A stretch of 10,531 bases of DNA, from assembly GCA_013002625.1 (NCBI GenBank), contig JABDJE010000336.1, positions 1 through 10,531 of the forward strand. The letters run 5' to 3'. The number at the start of each line of letters is the position of its first letter. Position 1 is the first letter of the stretch. This DNA comes from Saprospiraceae bacterium (GTDB lineage: Bacteria; Bacteroidota; Bacteroidia; Chitinophagales; Saprospiraceae). Positions 1 through 8,434 of this stretch are shown here, in pieces. The notes under the pieces were generated by a model that worked only from the letters and a program-made list of their open reading frames with translations, was not told the DNA's origin and made no database searches. The translations under genes and the position numbers were made by a program.

Positions 1-1
1 G

Positions 2-1357
2 CTTAGAAGTAATGATCCCAATGCCCAATTGTATGCATTACAAATGTTAGGCGGACGGTTAAATAAGTCTGAACGCCGGGATGTTATCAAAGATCTATTA
101 CATGCCAAAGATCCTTTCATATTAAAAACCGCGATCAATTATATCCAGGATCACAAGATAACCGGACTCAATAAAGCACTCGAAGCGCATTTGGAACATG
201 GTGATGTTGAAGTCACAAAAGCTGCTATTCATGCATATTGTGATTTGAAAAAAACAGAATGCATCGAGTATTTCCTTAAAATTATTGATACGGTTGACGC
301 CGAAAGACAGGATACCATCATTGCCGGGGCGATAAAATATGGTGGGTTGGCAGGGGCCATAGAATTCGGTAGAAGATTATTGGATATGCTGTCTGATGAT
401 AATCCATCCAATAGAATGCGTGCCGCTTTTATTATTGGTGAAATTGGCAATGAGAACTATTATTTGCCATTAATGGACCTCTTAAAGGATTCTGACCTCA
501 ATGTGAGACAATCTGCAGTTATTGCAGCAGGGAAGGTTAAAAACAATGCCCTCGTCCCTGCTTTGTTGAAGGCCGGTAAAAAGCGTAGACTCTTCCTCGA
601 AGCAAAAAAGAGTCTTGGGAAGTTTGGTGCTGGTGTGACCGATAGTATAGCCTCAATTATCCATAAAAAAGGACCGGCACGTGATATCATTTATATCAAA
701 CTTTTATCTCTAAATAACGATAGTTCGGTGTCTCAGTTTTATGAACGAATGCTTGAGTCTAAAAATTTTGAAGTGCGGAGAGCTACAATTAATGCCCTGT
801 TTCAACGATCTTATAAATGTGAAAATGGTAGTCAGTCATTAACGAATAATATAATTAATGCGTTGATTAACTCCTGCAATCAGCTGCTTAAGGATTATGA
901 ACTGAATTCAAATAGACAATGTCTGGAATTGATATACAATGAACTATTTCACATTCAAATTTTATTGCTCTATCAATGTCTGTCGTTTAAATATCAAAAA
1001 CGTGCAATACAGGATATCATCGATAACACATACCGAAAAGAGACTGAATATAAAACCATCGCCCTTGAGTTATTGGAAAACACACTCAACCCCAGAGATG
1101 GTAGAAAGATCATTCCCATAATTGAAAAAACGTATGACTTAAATCTGAATATTCAATCAGATATTCCAACTGATGTCAGTGCTGATTTCTTTCACAGAAT
1201 TATCCTTGATGCTAATCATAACTTTAGTTCATGGATAACTGCCAATGCCATCAGGTACCATAGAATTAATAATTTAAAATCTCAAATTCCGGTTGATTTA
1301 ACAGCGAGTGATATACATTTGATAAATCAAGAAGCTAATGCCCTGGCTATCACTTAA
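2..1357 (+). CDS. HEAT-repeat protein, C-terminal part (5' end outside window)
   Basis: The reading frame is already open at base 2 and runs to a TAA at 1355-1357, so this is the last 451 residues of a longer protein; an apparent TTG start at 29 is probably internal. The sequence is a series of paired helices typical of HEAT/armadillo-like scaffolds. The clearest repeats lie at about 385-570, with phrases such as NRMRAAFIIGEIG and DLNVRQSAVIAAGKV. From about 850 the repeats become degenerate, with an ALELLENTLNPRDGRKIIP stretch near 1060-1110. I recall this kind of HEAT tract from bacterial proteins that carry an N-terminal transporter (MFS or ADP/ATP-translocase-like) and end in a cyclic-nucleotide-binding domain. 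The missing N-terminus prevents confirming that. The next gene, 15 bases downstream in the same frame, encodes exactly such a CNB domain. Two TAA codons in tandem end this gene. Fold call is fairly sure; function unknown. Confidence 0.8.
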   Translation, partial: LRSNDPNAQLYALQMLGGRLNKSERRDVIKDLLHAKDPFILKTAINYIQDHKITGLNKALEAHLEHGDVEVTKAAIHAYCDLKKTECIEYFLKIIDTVDAERQDTIIAGAIKYGGLAGAIEFGRRLLDMLSDDNPSNRMRAAFIIGEIGNENYYLPLMDLLKDSDLNVRQSAVIAAGKVKNNALVPALLKAGKKRRLFLEAKKSLGKFGAGVTDSIASIIHKKGPARDIIYIKLLSLNNDSSVSQFYERMLESKNFEVRRATINALFQRSYKCENGSQSLTNNIINALINSCNQLLKDYELNSNRQCLELIYNELFHIQILLLYQCLSFKYQKRAIQDIIDNTYRKETEYKTIALELLENTLNPRDGRKIIPIIEKTYDLNLNIQSDIPTDVSADFFHRIILDANHNFSSWITANAIRYHRINNLKSQIPVDLTASDIHLINQEANALAIT

Positions 1358-1372
1358 TAACTGAATGTAATT

Positions 1373-1822
1373 ATGGATAATATTATTGATATGGTTCTTG
1401 CGCTCAAAAATGTGAGCATCTTTCAAAATCTTCCGGATCATGTTTTGGCAGATATCGCCGAGATTACTAAAGTTGGAAGTATTGATAAAGGGACCACCTT
1501 CATTAAAAAGGGAGATCTGGGTGAAGAGATGTATATCATAAAATCAGGCGTCGCTCAAATTCATGATGGTGAACATGTCATCACCAACATCAGTGAAAAT
1601 CAAATCGTTGGAGAGCTGGCTATTTTAGCACCTGTACAAAGGACAGCGGATGTCACAGCCTTAGAGGATATGACGGTGTTTATAATAAATCGTGACTATT
1701 TCTCCGATTTGCTTGCAGAAGAATTTGAAATTGTATCCGGCGTAATGGTTTCTCTCGTGGATACCATAATTCAGAATAATAACATAATTAAGGAATTCAA
1801 GACTTCTAGGACTGACCCGTAA
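1373..1822 (+). CDS. Small stand-alone cyclic-nucleotide-binding domain protein (CAP_ED/CNB family)
   Basis: This 149-residue protein is a single CNB (CAP effector-domain-like) beta-barrel. After an N-terminal helical stretch (ALKNVSIFQNLPDHVLADIA, residues 10-29) come the barrel strands and GDLGEEMYIIKSGVAQI (47-63). The phosphate-binding cassette is at 79-96, with VGELAIL and QRTADV. The Glu (E81) that binds the ribose 2'-OH and the Arg (R90) that binds the cyclic phosphate are both present at normal spacing, so nucleotide binding is plausible, although Pro before the Arg is replaced by Gln. There is no HTH domain, so it is not a CRP/FNR transcription factor; it ends shortly after the C-terminal helix. 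It most likely works as a sensor or regulatory subunit, perhaps for the HEAT protein upstream. The ATG at 1373 is the first start after the HEAT stop and has no Shine-Dalgarno sequence. Its last 17 bases overlap the converging HD gene. Confidence 0.85.
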   Translation: MDNIIDMVLALKNVSIFQNLPDHVLADIAEITKVGSIDKGTTFIKKGDLGEEMYIIKSGVAQIHDGEHVITNISENQIVGELAILAPVQRTADVTALEDMTVFIINRDYFSDLLAEEFEIVSGVMVSLVDTIIQNNNIIKEFKTSRTDP

Positions 1823-2384
1823 TTTCCTTTACGCGATCATATTTGCCTTGTTGAAGGTGTTTTTTAGCATACTTGGTGTGATAACCGTGGCCGGTTAAAA
1901 AAGTTACCTGAATATTTTTCCATGCTTCCTCAGAATCAATCAGATTATAGTTCTTAAGCTCTTTGTAGAGCGTTTTGGAAATACTGTAATACTTATCGCC
2001 ACCCAAATAAAACAGGTCGGCGTCACAAAGTATATTCTCGAGTTTATTTTTAGGATTCTGCGGAATTTTAGTCGCCATTATCATGGAAGCCAACCTTGGA
2101 AATAACTTCATATCGCAATCGTACATTTCCATATAGTGCTTGAGAATCTCAACACCTTTTGCTTCGTGATCTTTGTAAGTTTCCGTAAATCCTATATCGT
2201 GGTAGAGCGCTCCGATTCTGAGCAGTTGGGCATCTAAGCCTTTGATTTTATCTTTTCGAATAAAGAAGTTAACCGTATCCAACACCTCCAGGGTATGGTG
2301 AATACCATGATAAGTAAGCTTTTTCGATATGTTGTTTTCCAACAAATCGAATGCTGTTCTCCTTAGTTTAATATACCCTTTCAT
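1806..2384 (-). CDS. HD-domain metal-dependent phosphohydrolase
   Basis: A 192-residue soluble protein of the HD superfamily. Metal-binding residues are visible in order: H26 with H29/H30 in YHGIHHTLEV, the paired H62-D63 in LYHDIGF, H73-E74, and the C-terminal Asp in LCDADL (D121/D123). The MATKIPQNP segment (103-111) is typical of a small-HD subgroup that hydrolyses phosphomonoester or phosphodiester substrates. The substrate cannot be read from the sequence; cyclic nucleotides or other nucleotides are possible, and proximity to a CNB gene makes a cyclic nucleotide tempting but unproven. The length fits a stand-alone HD domain with no fused cyclase, response-regulator or GAF domain. The gene is transcribed against the HEAT/CNB pair and overlaps the CNB 3' end by 17 bases. 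It may have its own promoter in the 137-base gap upstream. ATG at 2384 is the only sensible start; the ATG at 2391 is in another frame. Confidence 0.85.
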   Translation of the reverse strand: MKGYIKLRRTAFDLLENNISKKLTYHGIHHTLEVLDTVNFFIRKDKIKGLDAQLLRIGALYHDIGFTETYKDHEAKGVEILKHYMEMYDCDMKLFPRLASMIMATKIPQNPKNKLENILCDADLFYLGGDKYYSISKTLYKELKNYNLIDSEEAWKNIQVTFLTGHGYHTKYAKKHLQQGKYDRVKEITGQS

Positions 2385-2440
2385 ATGGCATGTGTCTACT
2401 GGAAGTTAGATCAACCTCATACATACATCAAAAAGCAATC

Positions 2441-2471
2441 CAAGATTAATCAGTTATCTAATATTAACCAA
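2441..2471 (-). promoter_or_regulatory. Possible Bacteroidota-type promoter for the HD gene
   Basis: Read on the minus strand, TTGG (2468-2471) is followed after 19 bases by TAATCTTG (2441-2448), one mismatch from the TAnnTTTG -7 consensus used by the Bacteroidota primary sigma factor. The box lies 56 bases upstream of the HD start codon. The region is very AT-rich, so a chance match is quite possible. The rest of the 2385-2521 gap holds no ORF and no strong terminator hairpin that I can see. Confidence 0.25.
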
Positions 2472-2521
2472 TAATCAACAATCTACATAGGAAAATGAGA
2501 AATAGTTAACACCCTGTAGGT

Positions 2522-3301
2522 TTATGACCTAAAATTGGCTTTTCGTTTTTCTAAAAATGCCTGTACGCCCTCTTTACATTCATCTGTGGTGAGCATGTGC
2601 CCAAACAAGTCTATTTCTTTTTTAAAGCCATCCTCGGCTTTATCGAAATAAGCATTGACGCATTCTATCGTCCGTTGGATAGCCTCAGGTCCCTTTGATC
2701 CAATCTTTCTGATTATTTTTTCTGCAGTCTCCATAAGAGTCTCTGCGCTTGTAACATGCGTCACCAGGCCATAATGCAAGGCGGTTGGCGCATCTATCAT
2801 ATCTGCTGTCATAAGAAGCTCCAACGCCCTTCCCTTCCCAATCAATTGAACCAACCGCTGGGTGCCAGCATATCCAGGAATCAAGCCCAGGTTCACTTCC
2901 GGTTGCCCAAAACGAGCATTTTCAGATGCGATTCTTATATGACAAGCCATAGCCAATTCATTTCCACCGCCTAATGAAAAACCATTTACCGCTGCCAATA
3001 CAGGAATTGAGAACGCTTCGATCGCATTGTATACATTATGTCCCTTTTCAGACAAGTTTGATCCTTCCTCCTTGGTGACAGATGTGAATTCCGTAATATC
3101 GGCACCTGCAACAAAAGCCTTATCGCCAGAACCCGTAATTATGACGCCCATTAATGCGTGCGCATCCAATCCGCCGTCGATGAAAAGGTATTTCAATTCA
3201 TCCATGACATCTTTATTAATTGCATTAAGCGCTTTTGGACGATTGATAGTTATCGTAGCTACACCATCATTGATGCTCAGATTCAGTGCTTTTAACTCCA
3301 T
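2522..3301 (-). CDS. Enoyl-CoA hydratase/isomerase (crotonase family)
   Basis: A complete 259-residue crotonase-fold enzyme, normal length for the short-chain enoyl-CoA hydratases that add water to 2-enoyl-CoA in fatty-acid beta-oxidation or butyryl-CoA metabolism. The oxyanion-hole segment AFVAGADI is at 62-69 and NGFSLGGGNELAMAC at 106-120. The two catalytic Glu residues of true hydratases are both present, E115 (GGGNE) and E135 (FGQPE), which argues for hydratase rather than an isomerase or a dehalogenase paralogue. IPGYAGTQRL (141-150) has Ala where Gly is usual (GGTQRL). The C-terminal ECKEGVQAFLEKRKANF trait is standard. The ATG at 3301 lies inside the 3' end of the upstream flippase gene (10-base overlap), so the pair is probably cotranscribed and translationally coupled. 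It is the last gene of the minus-strand run. Exact chain-length specificity is not readable. Confidence 0.92.
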   Translation of the reverse strand: MELKALNLSINDGVATITINRPKALNAINKDVMDELKYLFIDGGLDAHALMGVIITGSGDKAFVAGADITEFTSVTKEEGSNLSEKGHNVYNAIEAFSIPVLAAVNGFSLGGGNELAMACHIRIASENARFGQPEVNLGLIPGYAGTQRLVQLIGKGRALELLMTADMIDAPTALHYGLVTHVTSAETLMETAEKIIRKIGSKGPEAIQRTIECVNAYFDKAEDGFKKEIDLFGHMLTTDECKEGVQAFLEKRKANFRS

Positions 3302-4797
3302 TTCGATTTAAGTCTTGATATAAGGTTAAGAATTGTATCATTGATATCCTTGGAAATATTCCAGTAATAAGTAACCAGGCTAAATACCAGCGTCACGAAT
3401 ATTCCTTTTAAAATTAATGCAAATATAGCCACTTCAATCTCAGGGAAATAAAAGTATACCAAGATTAACAAGCCCAGAAGAAGCAGTGTCTTTAGTGTTG
3501 AAACCGAAAATGGATGCAAGCCAAATTTGAAATAAATAAACACCAACTTTGCAAAATTAAATATGAATAAAGACAAAGCCGTTGCCATGGCTGCACCTAC
3601 TATCCCATATTCCAGTGTACGAATAAGGTAGTAATTAAGGAAGATATTGCTTACGCCCAAAATGAGAAGAAATGCTAAATTATACTTATAAGATTTCGAG
3701 TAGATGATTATCTGAGAATTAACACTGGTCAGCATATCAAACAATTTTCCCAAGGCTAAGAATAGAAAAATATCCCTGGCAAAAGGGAAGCTATTTGGAT
3801 CGATTGAAATGGCAATCAGGTCATCCAGTACATACCATATCAATGTAAAAAGAGCTGCTCCTACGAGGAAGAGGTTCGTTGATGATTTCCTGTATACGGT
3901 TTTTAATTCTGATATGTCATTATCATTCCACGCTTTGGAAATGATGGGTGCAGCAATTTGATTAATGGCACGGTATGGCATTTCCAATGTATTGGACATA
4001 AAGGCTATTTTATTATAATATCCATTACTCAACATGTTTTCCAGAAATGGAATCATAATCGTATCCAGCCGAAAGGCCAACGAACTTCCAAGACTGTTCA
4101 AACTGCTGAAACCTCCAAAATAAAAGATGGACTTGAAGCTGAATTCATTTGATGGGCGCTTGATTTTGCCAAAATGCAATGCCCCAATCGACTTTAGATA
4201 TATTGTAAGGATGAGCAACACCAAGCCATAGAATAGCAGTATATAGAAGGCCATGTGCTGTTCTGTGATATTGATTAAGGTCGACATTAGAACGATTAAA
4301 GGAATCAATAACTTAAACCCTAACTGGTGCACAATATTAGGCACTACAATCCTCAAATGATTGGCAGAATGATTTGTAGCCGTCATGACAGCAACCAATA
4401 GATAAACCAGTGCAAGAAGATACCATTCGTGCTTAACAATGGCAGATCCATCCATATTAAGGTATTCAAAGCCTTGCAATAAAAATGGCTTAAATGCAAA
4501 CCAACAAATAAGAAAAACAAGATAAGATGCACTGAAAATAAGGAGTATCAAGTTTAAGAATCCATGATTGGCTTTATCAACCTTGGATTTAAAGACAGGA
4601 TAGAACTTTAATACGACACTGCTGATACCAAATGAAGCAAGGGGCGCAAGTAAAATGATTGTACTGTAAACCCACTGAGCAAAACCATACAATTCATCAT
4701 TCAGTGGGTAAATGAATAGTACTGAAAGTGCACCTATAGCTACACCTACATAATTAACTAAGATTGTTTTAAGTCCTTGTCGTTTTATGACGCCCAT
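3292..4797 (-). CDS. Wzx/MOP-superfamily polysaccharide flippase
   Basis: A 501-residue integral inner-membrane protein with about 12-14 hydrophobic segments, for instance near 12-31, 41-63, 82-103, 125-140, 161-178, 182-201, 309-332, 372-393, 398-422 and 436-452. Length, the N-terminal ILVNYVGVAIG segment and the C-terminal-half signature NIFLNYYLI followed by GIVGAAMATALS (384-409) are typical of MOP-superfamily exporters of the Wzx/RfbX type. These flip undecaprenyl-linked oligosaccharides across the inner membrane for O-antigen, capsule or exopolysaccharide assembly. No glycosyltransferase, polymerase or sugar-nucleotide gene lies beside it, so the substrate cannot be inferred. A MurJ (lipid II flippase) role is less likely given the sequence style but not excluded. 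It starts 32 bases after glnS and overlaps the next gene by 10 bases. Confidence 0.85.
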   Translation of the reverse strand: MGVIKRQGLKTILVNYVGVAIGALSVLFIYPLNDELYGFAQWVYSTIILLAPLASFGISSVVLKFYPVFKSKVDKANHGFLNLILLIFSASYLVFLICWFAFKPFLLQGFEYLNMDGSAIVKHEWYLLALVYLLVAVMTATNHSANHLRIVVPNIVHQLGFKLLIPLIVLMSTLINITEQHMAFYILLFYGLVLLILTIYLKSIGALHFGKIKRPSNEFSFKSIFYFGGFSSLNSLGSSLAFRLDTIMIPFLENMLSNGYYNKIAFMSNTLEMPYRAINQIAAPIISKAWNDNDISELKTVYRKSSTNLFLVGAALFTLIWYVLDDLIAISIDPNSFPFARDIFLFLALGKLFDMLTSVNSQIIIYSKSYKYNLAFLLILGVSNIFLNYYLIRTLEYGIVGAAMATALSLFIFNFAKLVFIYFKFGLHPFSVSTLKTLLLLGLLILVYFYFPEIEVAIFALILKGIFVTLVFSLVTYYWNISKDINDTILNLISRLKSKWS

Positions 4798-4829
4798 CGA
4801 AATCTAAGATGGTACAAATATTTGAATAG

Positions 4830-6533
4830 TTACTGCCCCTGTTTTGATTTTTCAAGCTGCTGCTTGATTTTTGCCCAGCTGTCTCTTAGGGTCACAGTTC
4901 TATTGAATACTAGGCGTTCATCATTTGAATCCTTGTCTTTGATAAAGTATCCTTTGCGCATAAATTGGAGTGGCTCACTATCCCCTACTTCTGATAAATA
5001 CTTCTCTGCTTTTGCGCTCGGAACCACCTTTAAAGATTCCGGGTTTAAAAATTCCAGAAAATCCTTGTCTTCATGACTGGTAGGTGTAGGATCCGTAAAT
5101 AATCGATCATATAATTTCAATTCCACATCTTCATAGTTATTGGCATCAACCCAGTGGATTGTTCCCTTAACTTTGATGCCGGAGGTGTCTTCTCCACTTT
5201 TACTTGAAGGTTCGTATTCACAATATACAGTCGTAATATTTCCCTCTGCGTCGCTGTCATATCGATTGGCCTTTATGATATAAGCCCCTTTCAATCGAAC
5301 GTGCTTATCGGGTGCAAGCCTGAAATATTTTTTAGGAGGGTCCACCATGAAATCATCCCGCTCAATGAATATCTCTCTGGAGAAAGTCATATTATGCGTG
5401 CCGGAGTTCTCATCTTGAGGATTATTTACCGAAGTCAAGGTTTCTTGTTCACCATCAGGATAGTTTTCAATGACAACCTTGATAGGGTCCTGGACAACCA
5501 TAACACGTGTCGCCACTTCATTTAAATCTTCCCGAATCACCGATTCAAGCAACTCCATTTCAATAACATTATCCCTCTTGGCTACACCGACAATATTACA
5601 GAAGCGCCGTAGACTCTGAGGCAGATAACCGCGTCGTCTCAATCCAGAAAGGGTTGACATCCGTGGATCATCCCAACCTGTGACATAACCATCTTCAATC
5701 AATTTCAATAGTTTACGCTTCGACGTAATCATATAGGCCACATTCATTCGGGCAAACTCGATTTGTCTTGAAGGGAAAATTTCAAGCTTTTCGATCAACC
5801 AATCGTATAAAGGCCTATGATGCCTAAATTCCAATGAACAGAGGCTGTGTGTAATATTTTCTATCGAATCTGACTGCCCATGTGCAAAATCATACATCGG
5901 ATAGATGCACCACTTATCTCCTGTTCTATGGTGGGTTACTTTTTTAATTCTATAGAGGACGGGATCACGCATGTGCATATTTGGTGAAGACATGTCTATT
6001 TTAGCGCGCAACACTTTAGCACCATCTTCAAACGCGCCTTCTTTCATGTGTTGAAACAAATCAAGATTTTCTTCAATGCTTCTTGTTCTGTAAGGACTGT
6101 TTACGCCGGGTTGTGTTGGCGTGCCTTTCATTTCAGCGATTTCTTCTGCTGAAGAATCATCTACATAGGCCAATCCTTTTTTGATAAGATCGATCGCAAA
6201 TTCATAAAGCTTGTCAAAATAGTCAGAAGCAAATAAAGCATCCCCTTCCCATTCAAAACCCAGCCATTTAATATCATTTTTTATAGCCTCAACATATTCA
6301 GTGTCTTCGGTTACCGGGTTGGTATCATCAAATCTTAAATTGGTTCTTCCACCATATTTTTCTGCGTTCTCGAAGTTGATACAAATCGCCTTCGTATGAC
6401 CTATATGCAAATATCCATTCGGCTCCGGCGGGAATCGTGTATGAATTCTGCCTCCGTGTTTATTATTTTTTAAATCTTCCTCTATGATTTCTTCAATGAA
6501 ATTCTTTGATTCGTATGTCTCTTTGTCTGTCAT
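4830..6533 (-). CDS. glnS: Glutaminyl-tRNA synthetase (GlnRS)
   Basis: Class I aminoacyl-tRNA synthetase that charges tRNA-Gln with glutamine in the cytoplasm. I chose the ATG at 6533 (567 residues) over the longer frame opening at 6572: ESKNFIEEIIEEDL then sits about as far from the start as the matching NFI segment in E. coli GlnRS, and the extra 13 residues look non-coding and would overlap argS. The HIGH signature is exact (PPEPNGYLHIGH, HIGH at 43-46). GWDDPRMSTLSGLRRRGY (286-303) is diagnostic for GlnRS over bacterial GluRS. The second signature loop reads ITSKRKL (269-275), where E. coli GlnRS has VMSKRKL, so the Met is Thr here. The C-terminal beta-barrel anticodon-binding domain is complete. 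Presence of GlnRS implies direct glutaminylation. It follows argS after 16 bases and is probably in the same transcript. Confidence 0.96.
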   Translation of the reverse strand: MTDKETYESKNFIEEIIEEDLKNNKHGGRIHTRFPPEPNGYLHIGHTKAICINFENAEKYGGRTNLRFDDTNPVTEDTEYVEAIKNDIKWLGFEWEGDALFASDYFDKLYEFAIDLIKKGLAYVDDSSAEEIAEMKGTPTQPGVNSPYRTRSIEENLDLFQHMKEGAFEDGAKVLRAKIDMSSPNMHMRDPVLYRIKKVTHHRTGDKWCIYPMYDFAHGQSDSIENITHSLCSLEFRHHRPLYDWLIEKLEIFPSRQIEFARMNVAYMITSKRKLLKLIEDGYVTGWDDPRMSTLSGLRRRGYLPQSLRRFCNIVGVAKRDNVIEMELLESVIREDLNEVATRVMVVQDPIKVVIENYPDGEQETLTSVNNPQDENSGTHNMTFSREIFIERDDFMVDPPKKYFRLAPDKHVRLKGAYIIKANRYDSDAEGNITTVYCEYEPSSKSGEDTSGIKVKGTIHWVDANNYEDVELKLYDRLFTDPTPTSHEDKDFLEFLNPESLKVVPSAKAEKYLSEVGDSEPLQFMRKGYFIKDKDSNDERLVFNRTVTLRDSWAKIKQQLEKSKQGQ

Positions 6534-6549
6534 ATACTTCAAAATATAA

Positions 6550-8394
6550 TTACATGTATTCAGGCATTTCAATACCCAATAACATCATTGACTTTTTAAT
6601 AGTTCTCGCTGTGGCGTCTGATAATCCCAATCTAAATAATTTAAGTGTCTGATCCTCTACACTTAAAATGCGACAGTCATGATAAAACCTATGATAAGAT
6701 TTAGCGACAGCATAGGCATAATTCGCAATCAAACTTGGGTCATACTTTTCCATAGCTTCGGTTAGTACATTCGTAAATTCTGCCAATTGCATCATTAACT
6801 CTGTCTCTACCTCTTCAGGGCTTCCTGGATAGGAATAAGACCCATCCAAACGGACATCATCTAATTTCCTGAAAATTGACTGAATCCGGACGTATGCATT
6901 CTGGATATAAGGCCCTGTTGTACCCTGCATATCAACCGATTCTTTAGGATTGAAAGTCATCCTTTTTCTTGGATTTACTTTAATTATAAAGTACTTGAGT
7001 GCGGCCAATCCAATTTTTCTGTAAATATCATTGCGACTGTCTTCATCCTGTCCTTCAATACCTCCCCGCTCTTCAGCCGATTGTCTGGCTTCGTCAATAA
7101 CTTCCGCCATCAAATCATCAGCATCCACGACTGTTCCTTCTCTGGATTTCATTTTACCCGTAGGCAAATCCACCATACCATAGGATAAATGATGCAACTG
7201 ATCTGCATACGCCTCACCCAACTTGCTCAGTGTAGCAAAAAGTGCTTTGAAATGATATTCCTGCTCATCTGCGACCACATAGATCATTTTATCCATACCA
7301 TGATCCCTATAGCGCTGTTGTGCAGTGCCTATATCTTGCGTTATATAGACAGAGGTTCCGTCGCTTCTCAACAAGATTTTGTGATCCATTCCAACATCTT
7401 CAAGGTTCACCCATACGCTTCCATCCTCCTTCTTATAAAATATTCCTGAAGAGATTCCTTGCTCTACAACAGATTTACCAAGCAGGTAGGTCTCAGACTC
7501 ATAGTAAAGATGATCAAAGTCTACACCGAGGTTTTGGTATGTTACATCAAATCCTTTATACACCCAACCATTCATCTTCTTCCAAAGCGCTACTGTATCC
7601 GTATCACCAGCTTCCCATTTCAATAACATGTCTTTGGCATTCTTACCAATTACACTGTGTTCATTGAAGTACTGATTCTTATATCTTTTGAAAAATGCTT
7701 CAGATTCTTCCTCTTCATTTTTATTGTTTTGATAGACTTGCGTTCCGGTCTCAGAATCCTGCCATGTCTTATACTCCTGCTGAAATAGTTTTTCAAATTC
7801 TACATAGTATTTCCCTACAAGATGGTCGCCTTTCGTGTTACTTGACTCAGGTGTCTCACCTTGACCTACCAATTGCCAGGCGAGCATACTTTTGCATATT
7901 GCAATCCCTCTGTCATTAATAATTTGAGTTTTAATTACTTCATAACCCGTTGCCTTCCCTATCTGAGCAATGGACCATCCCAGAAGGATATTCCGTATAT
8001 GCCCCAGATGGAGTGGCTTATTGGTATTTGGTGATGAAAACTCGACCATCAATTTTTTACCTTTCCCGATATCTAAAGTTGGAATAGGCGCCGCGAGTTC
8101 TGACATCATCGCATCCCAAAACTTATTGGAACAAACCAGATTTAGAAATCCCTGGATCACATTATAAGATTCAATCCAGTCCGAAGCACTAACCAAAGCC
8201 TGGCCAATCTCCTCGGCAATTACAGGAGGTGCTTTTTTCAAAGCCTTCGTGAGCGGAAACACCACCAAAGTATATGCCCCGTCAAACTCCTTTTTGGTTT
8301 GCGATAAGGTCAGGTTTTCAGGTGCATAATCCACACCATAAACTTGCTTGATACTTTCAGAAATTGAGGCCTTTAATTGCTTAATCACTTCCAT
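6550..8394 (-). CDS. argS: Arginyl-tRNA synthetase (ArgRS)
   Basis: Class I aminoacyl-tRNA synthetase charging tRNA-Arg with arginine; ArgRS needs bound tRNA for amino-acid activation. The protein is 614 residues. The N-terminal ~100 residues correspond to the ArgRS Add-1 tRNA-recognition domain. The HIGH motif reads PLHLGHIRN (HLGH at 129-132) after MVEFSSPNTNKP. The KMSKS equivalent is GKMKSREG (413-420), the usual substituted form in many bacterial ArgRSs. GTTGPYIQNAYVR (491-503) begins the DALR anticodon-binding domain, and the chain ends in LLGIEMPEYM, matching the family's typical C-terminus. A Glu/Asn-rich, charged insertion lies at about 207-245. The start at 8394 fits the family. It lies 40 bases downstream of rsmD and 16 bases upstream of glnS. 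Confidence 0.97.
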   Translation of the reverse strand: MEVIKQLKASISESIKQVYGVDYAPENLTLSQTKKEFDGAYTLVVFPLTKALKKAPPVIAEEIGQALVSASDWIESYNVIQGFLNLVCSNKFWDAMMSELAAPIPTLDIGKGKKLMVEFSSPNTNKPLHLGHIRNILLGWSIAQIGKATGYEVIKTQIINDRGIAICKSMLAWQLVGQGETPESSNTKGDHLVGKYYVEFEKLFQQEYKTWQDSETGTQVYQNNKNEEEESEAFFKRYKNQYFNEHSVIGKNAKDMLLKWEAGDTDTVALWKKMNGWVYKGFDVTYQNLGVDFDHLYYESETYLLGKSVVEQGISSGIFYKKEDGSVWVNLEDVGMDHKILLRSDGTSVYITQDIGTAQQRYRDHGMDKMIYVVADEQEYHFKALFATLSKLGEAYADQLHHLSYGMVDLPTGKMKSREGTVVDADDLMAEVIDEARQSAEERGGIEGQDEDSRNDIYRKIGLAALKYFIIKVNPRKRMTFNPKESVDMQGTTGPYIQNAYVRIQSIFRKLDDVRLDGSYSYPGSPEEVETELMMQLAEFTNVLTEAMEKYDPSLIANYAYAVAKSYHRFYHDCRILSVEDQTLKLFRLGLSDATARTIKKSMMLLGIEMPEYM

Positions 8395-8434
8395 TTAAAC
8401 CCATTGAATTGCGAAAATAGAACAATAAACCCAA

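Noticed and set aside
29..31. TTG at 29 as the start of the HEAT protein
   Set aside because: The frame is open from base 2 with HEAT-like residues (LRSNDPNAQL), so the gene begins outside the window.
413..420. Region considered for an anomaly (bases here lie within the HEAT gene); ArgRS KMKSR motif was checked for the same reason at about 7135-7155
   Set aside because: KMKSREG in ArgRS is a common natural form of the KMSKS loop, and the HEAT segment is ordinary repeat sequence.
2450..2475. Weak GTTA...TAAC hairpin and TAATATTA palindrome downstream of the enoyl-CoA hydratase gene
   Set aside because: Stem of four to five mostly A-T pairs without a U-tract; not supportable as a terminator.
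2864..2881. IPGYAGTQRL in the crotonase instead of the usual GGTQRL
   Set aside because: Gly to Ala outside the two catalytic Glu residues and the oxyanion-hole segments; likely a neutral variant.
3027..3311. Plus-strand open frame opposite the enoyl-CoA hydratase, and similar frames opposite glnS and argS
   Set aside because: Shadows of strongly supported genes; no recognisable domains and low-complexity, antisense-type composition.
6534..6572. N-terminal extension of GlnRS by 13 residues (MKCLNTCNYILKY)
   Set aside because: Does not resemble the GlnRS N-terminus, would overlap argS by 23 bases, and the ATG at 6533 puts the NFIEEII segment at the family's usual distance from the start.
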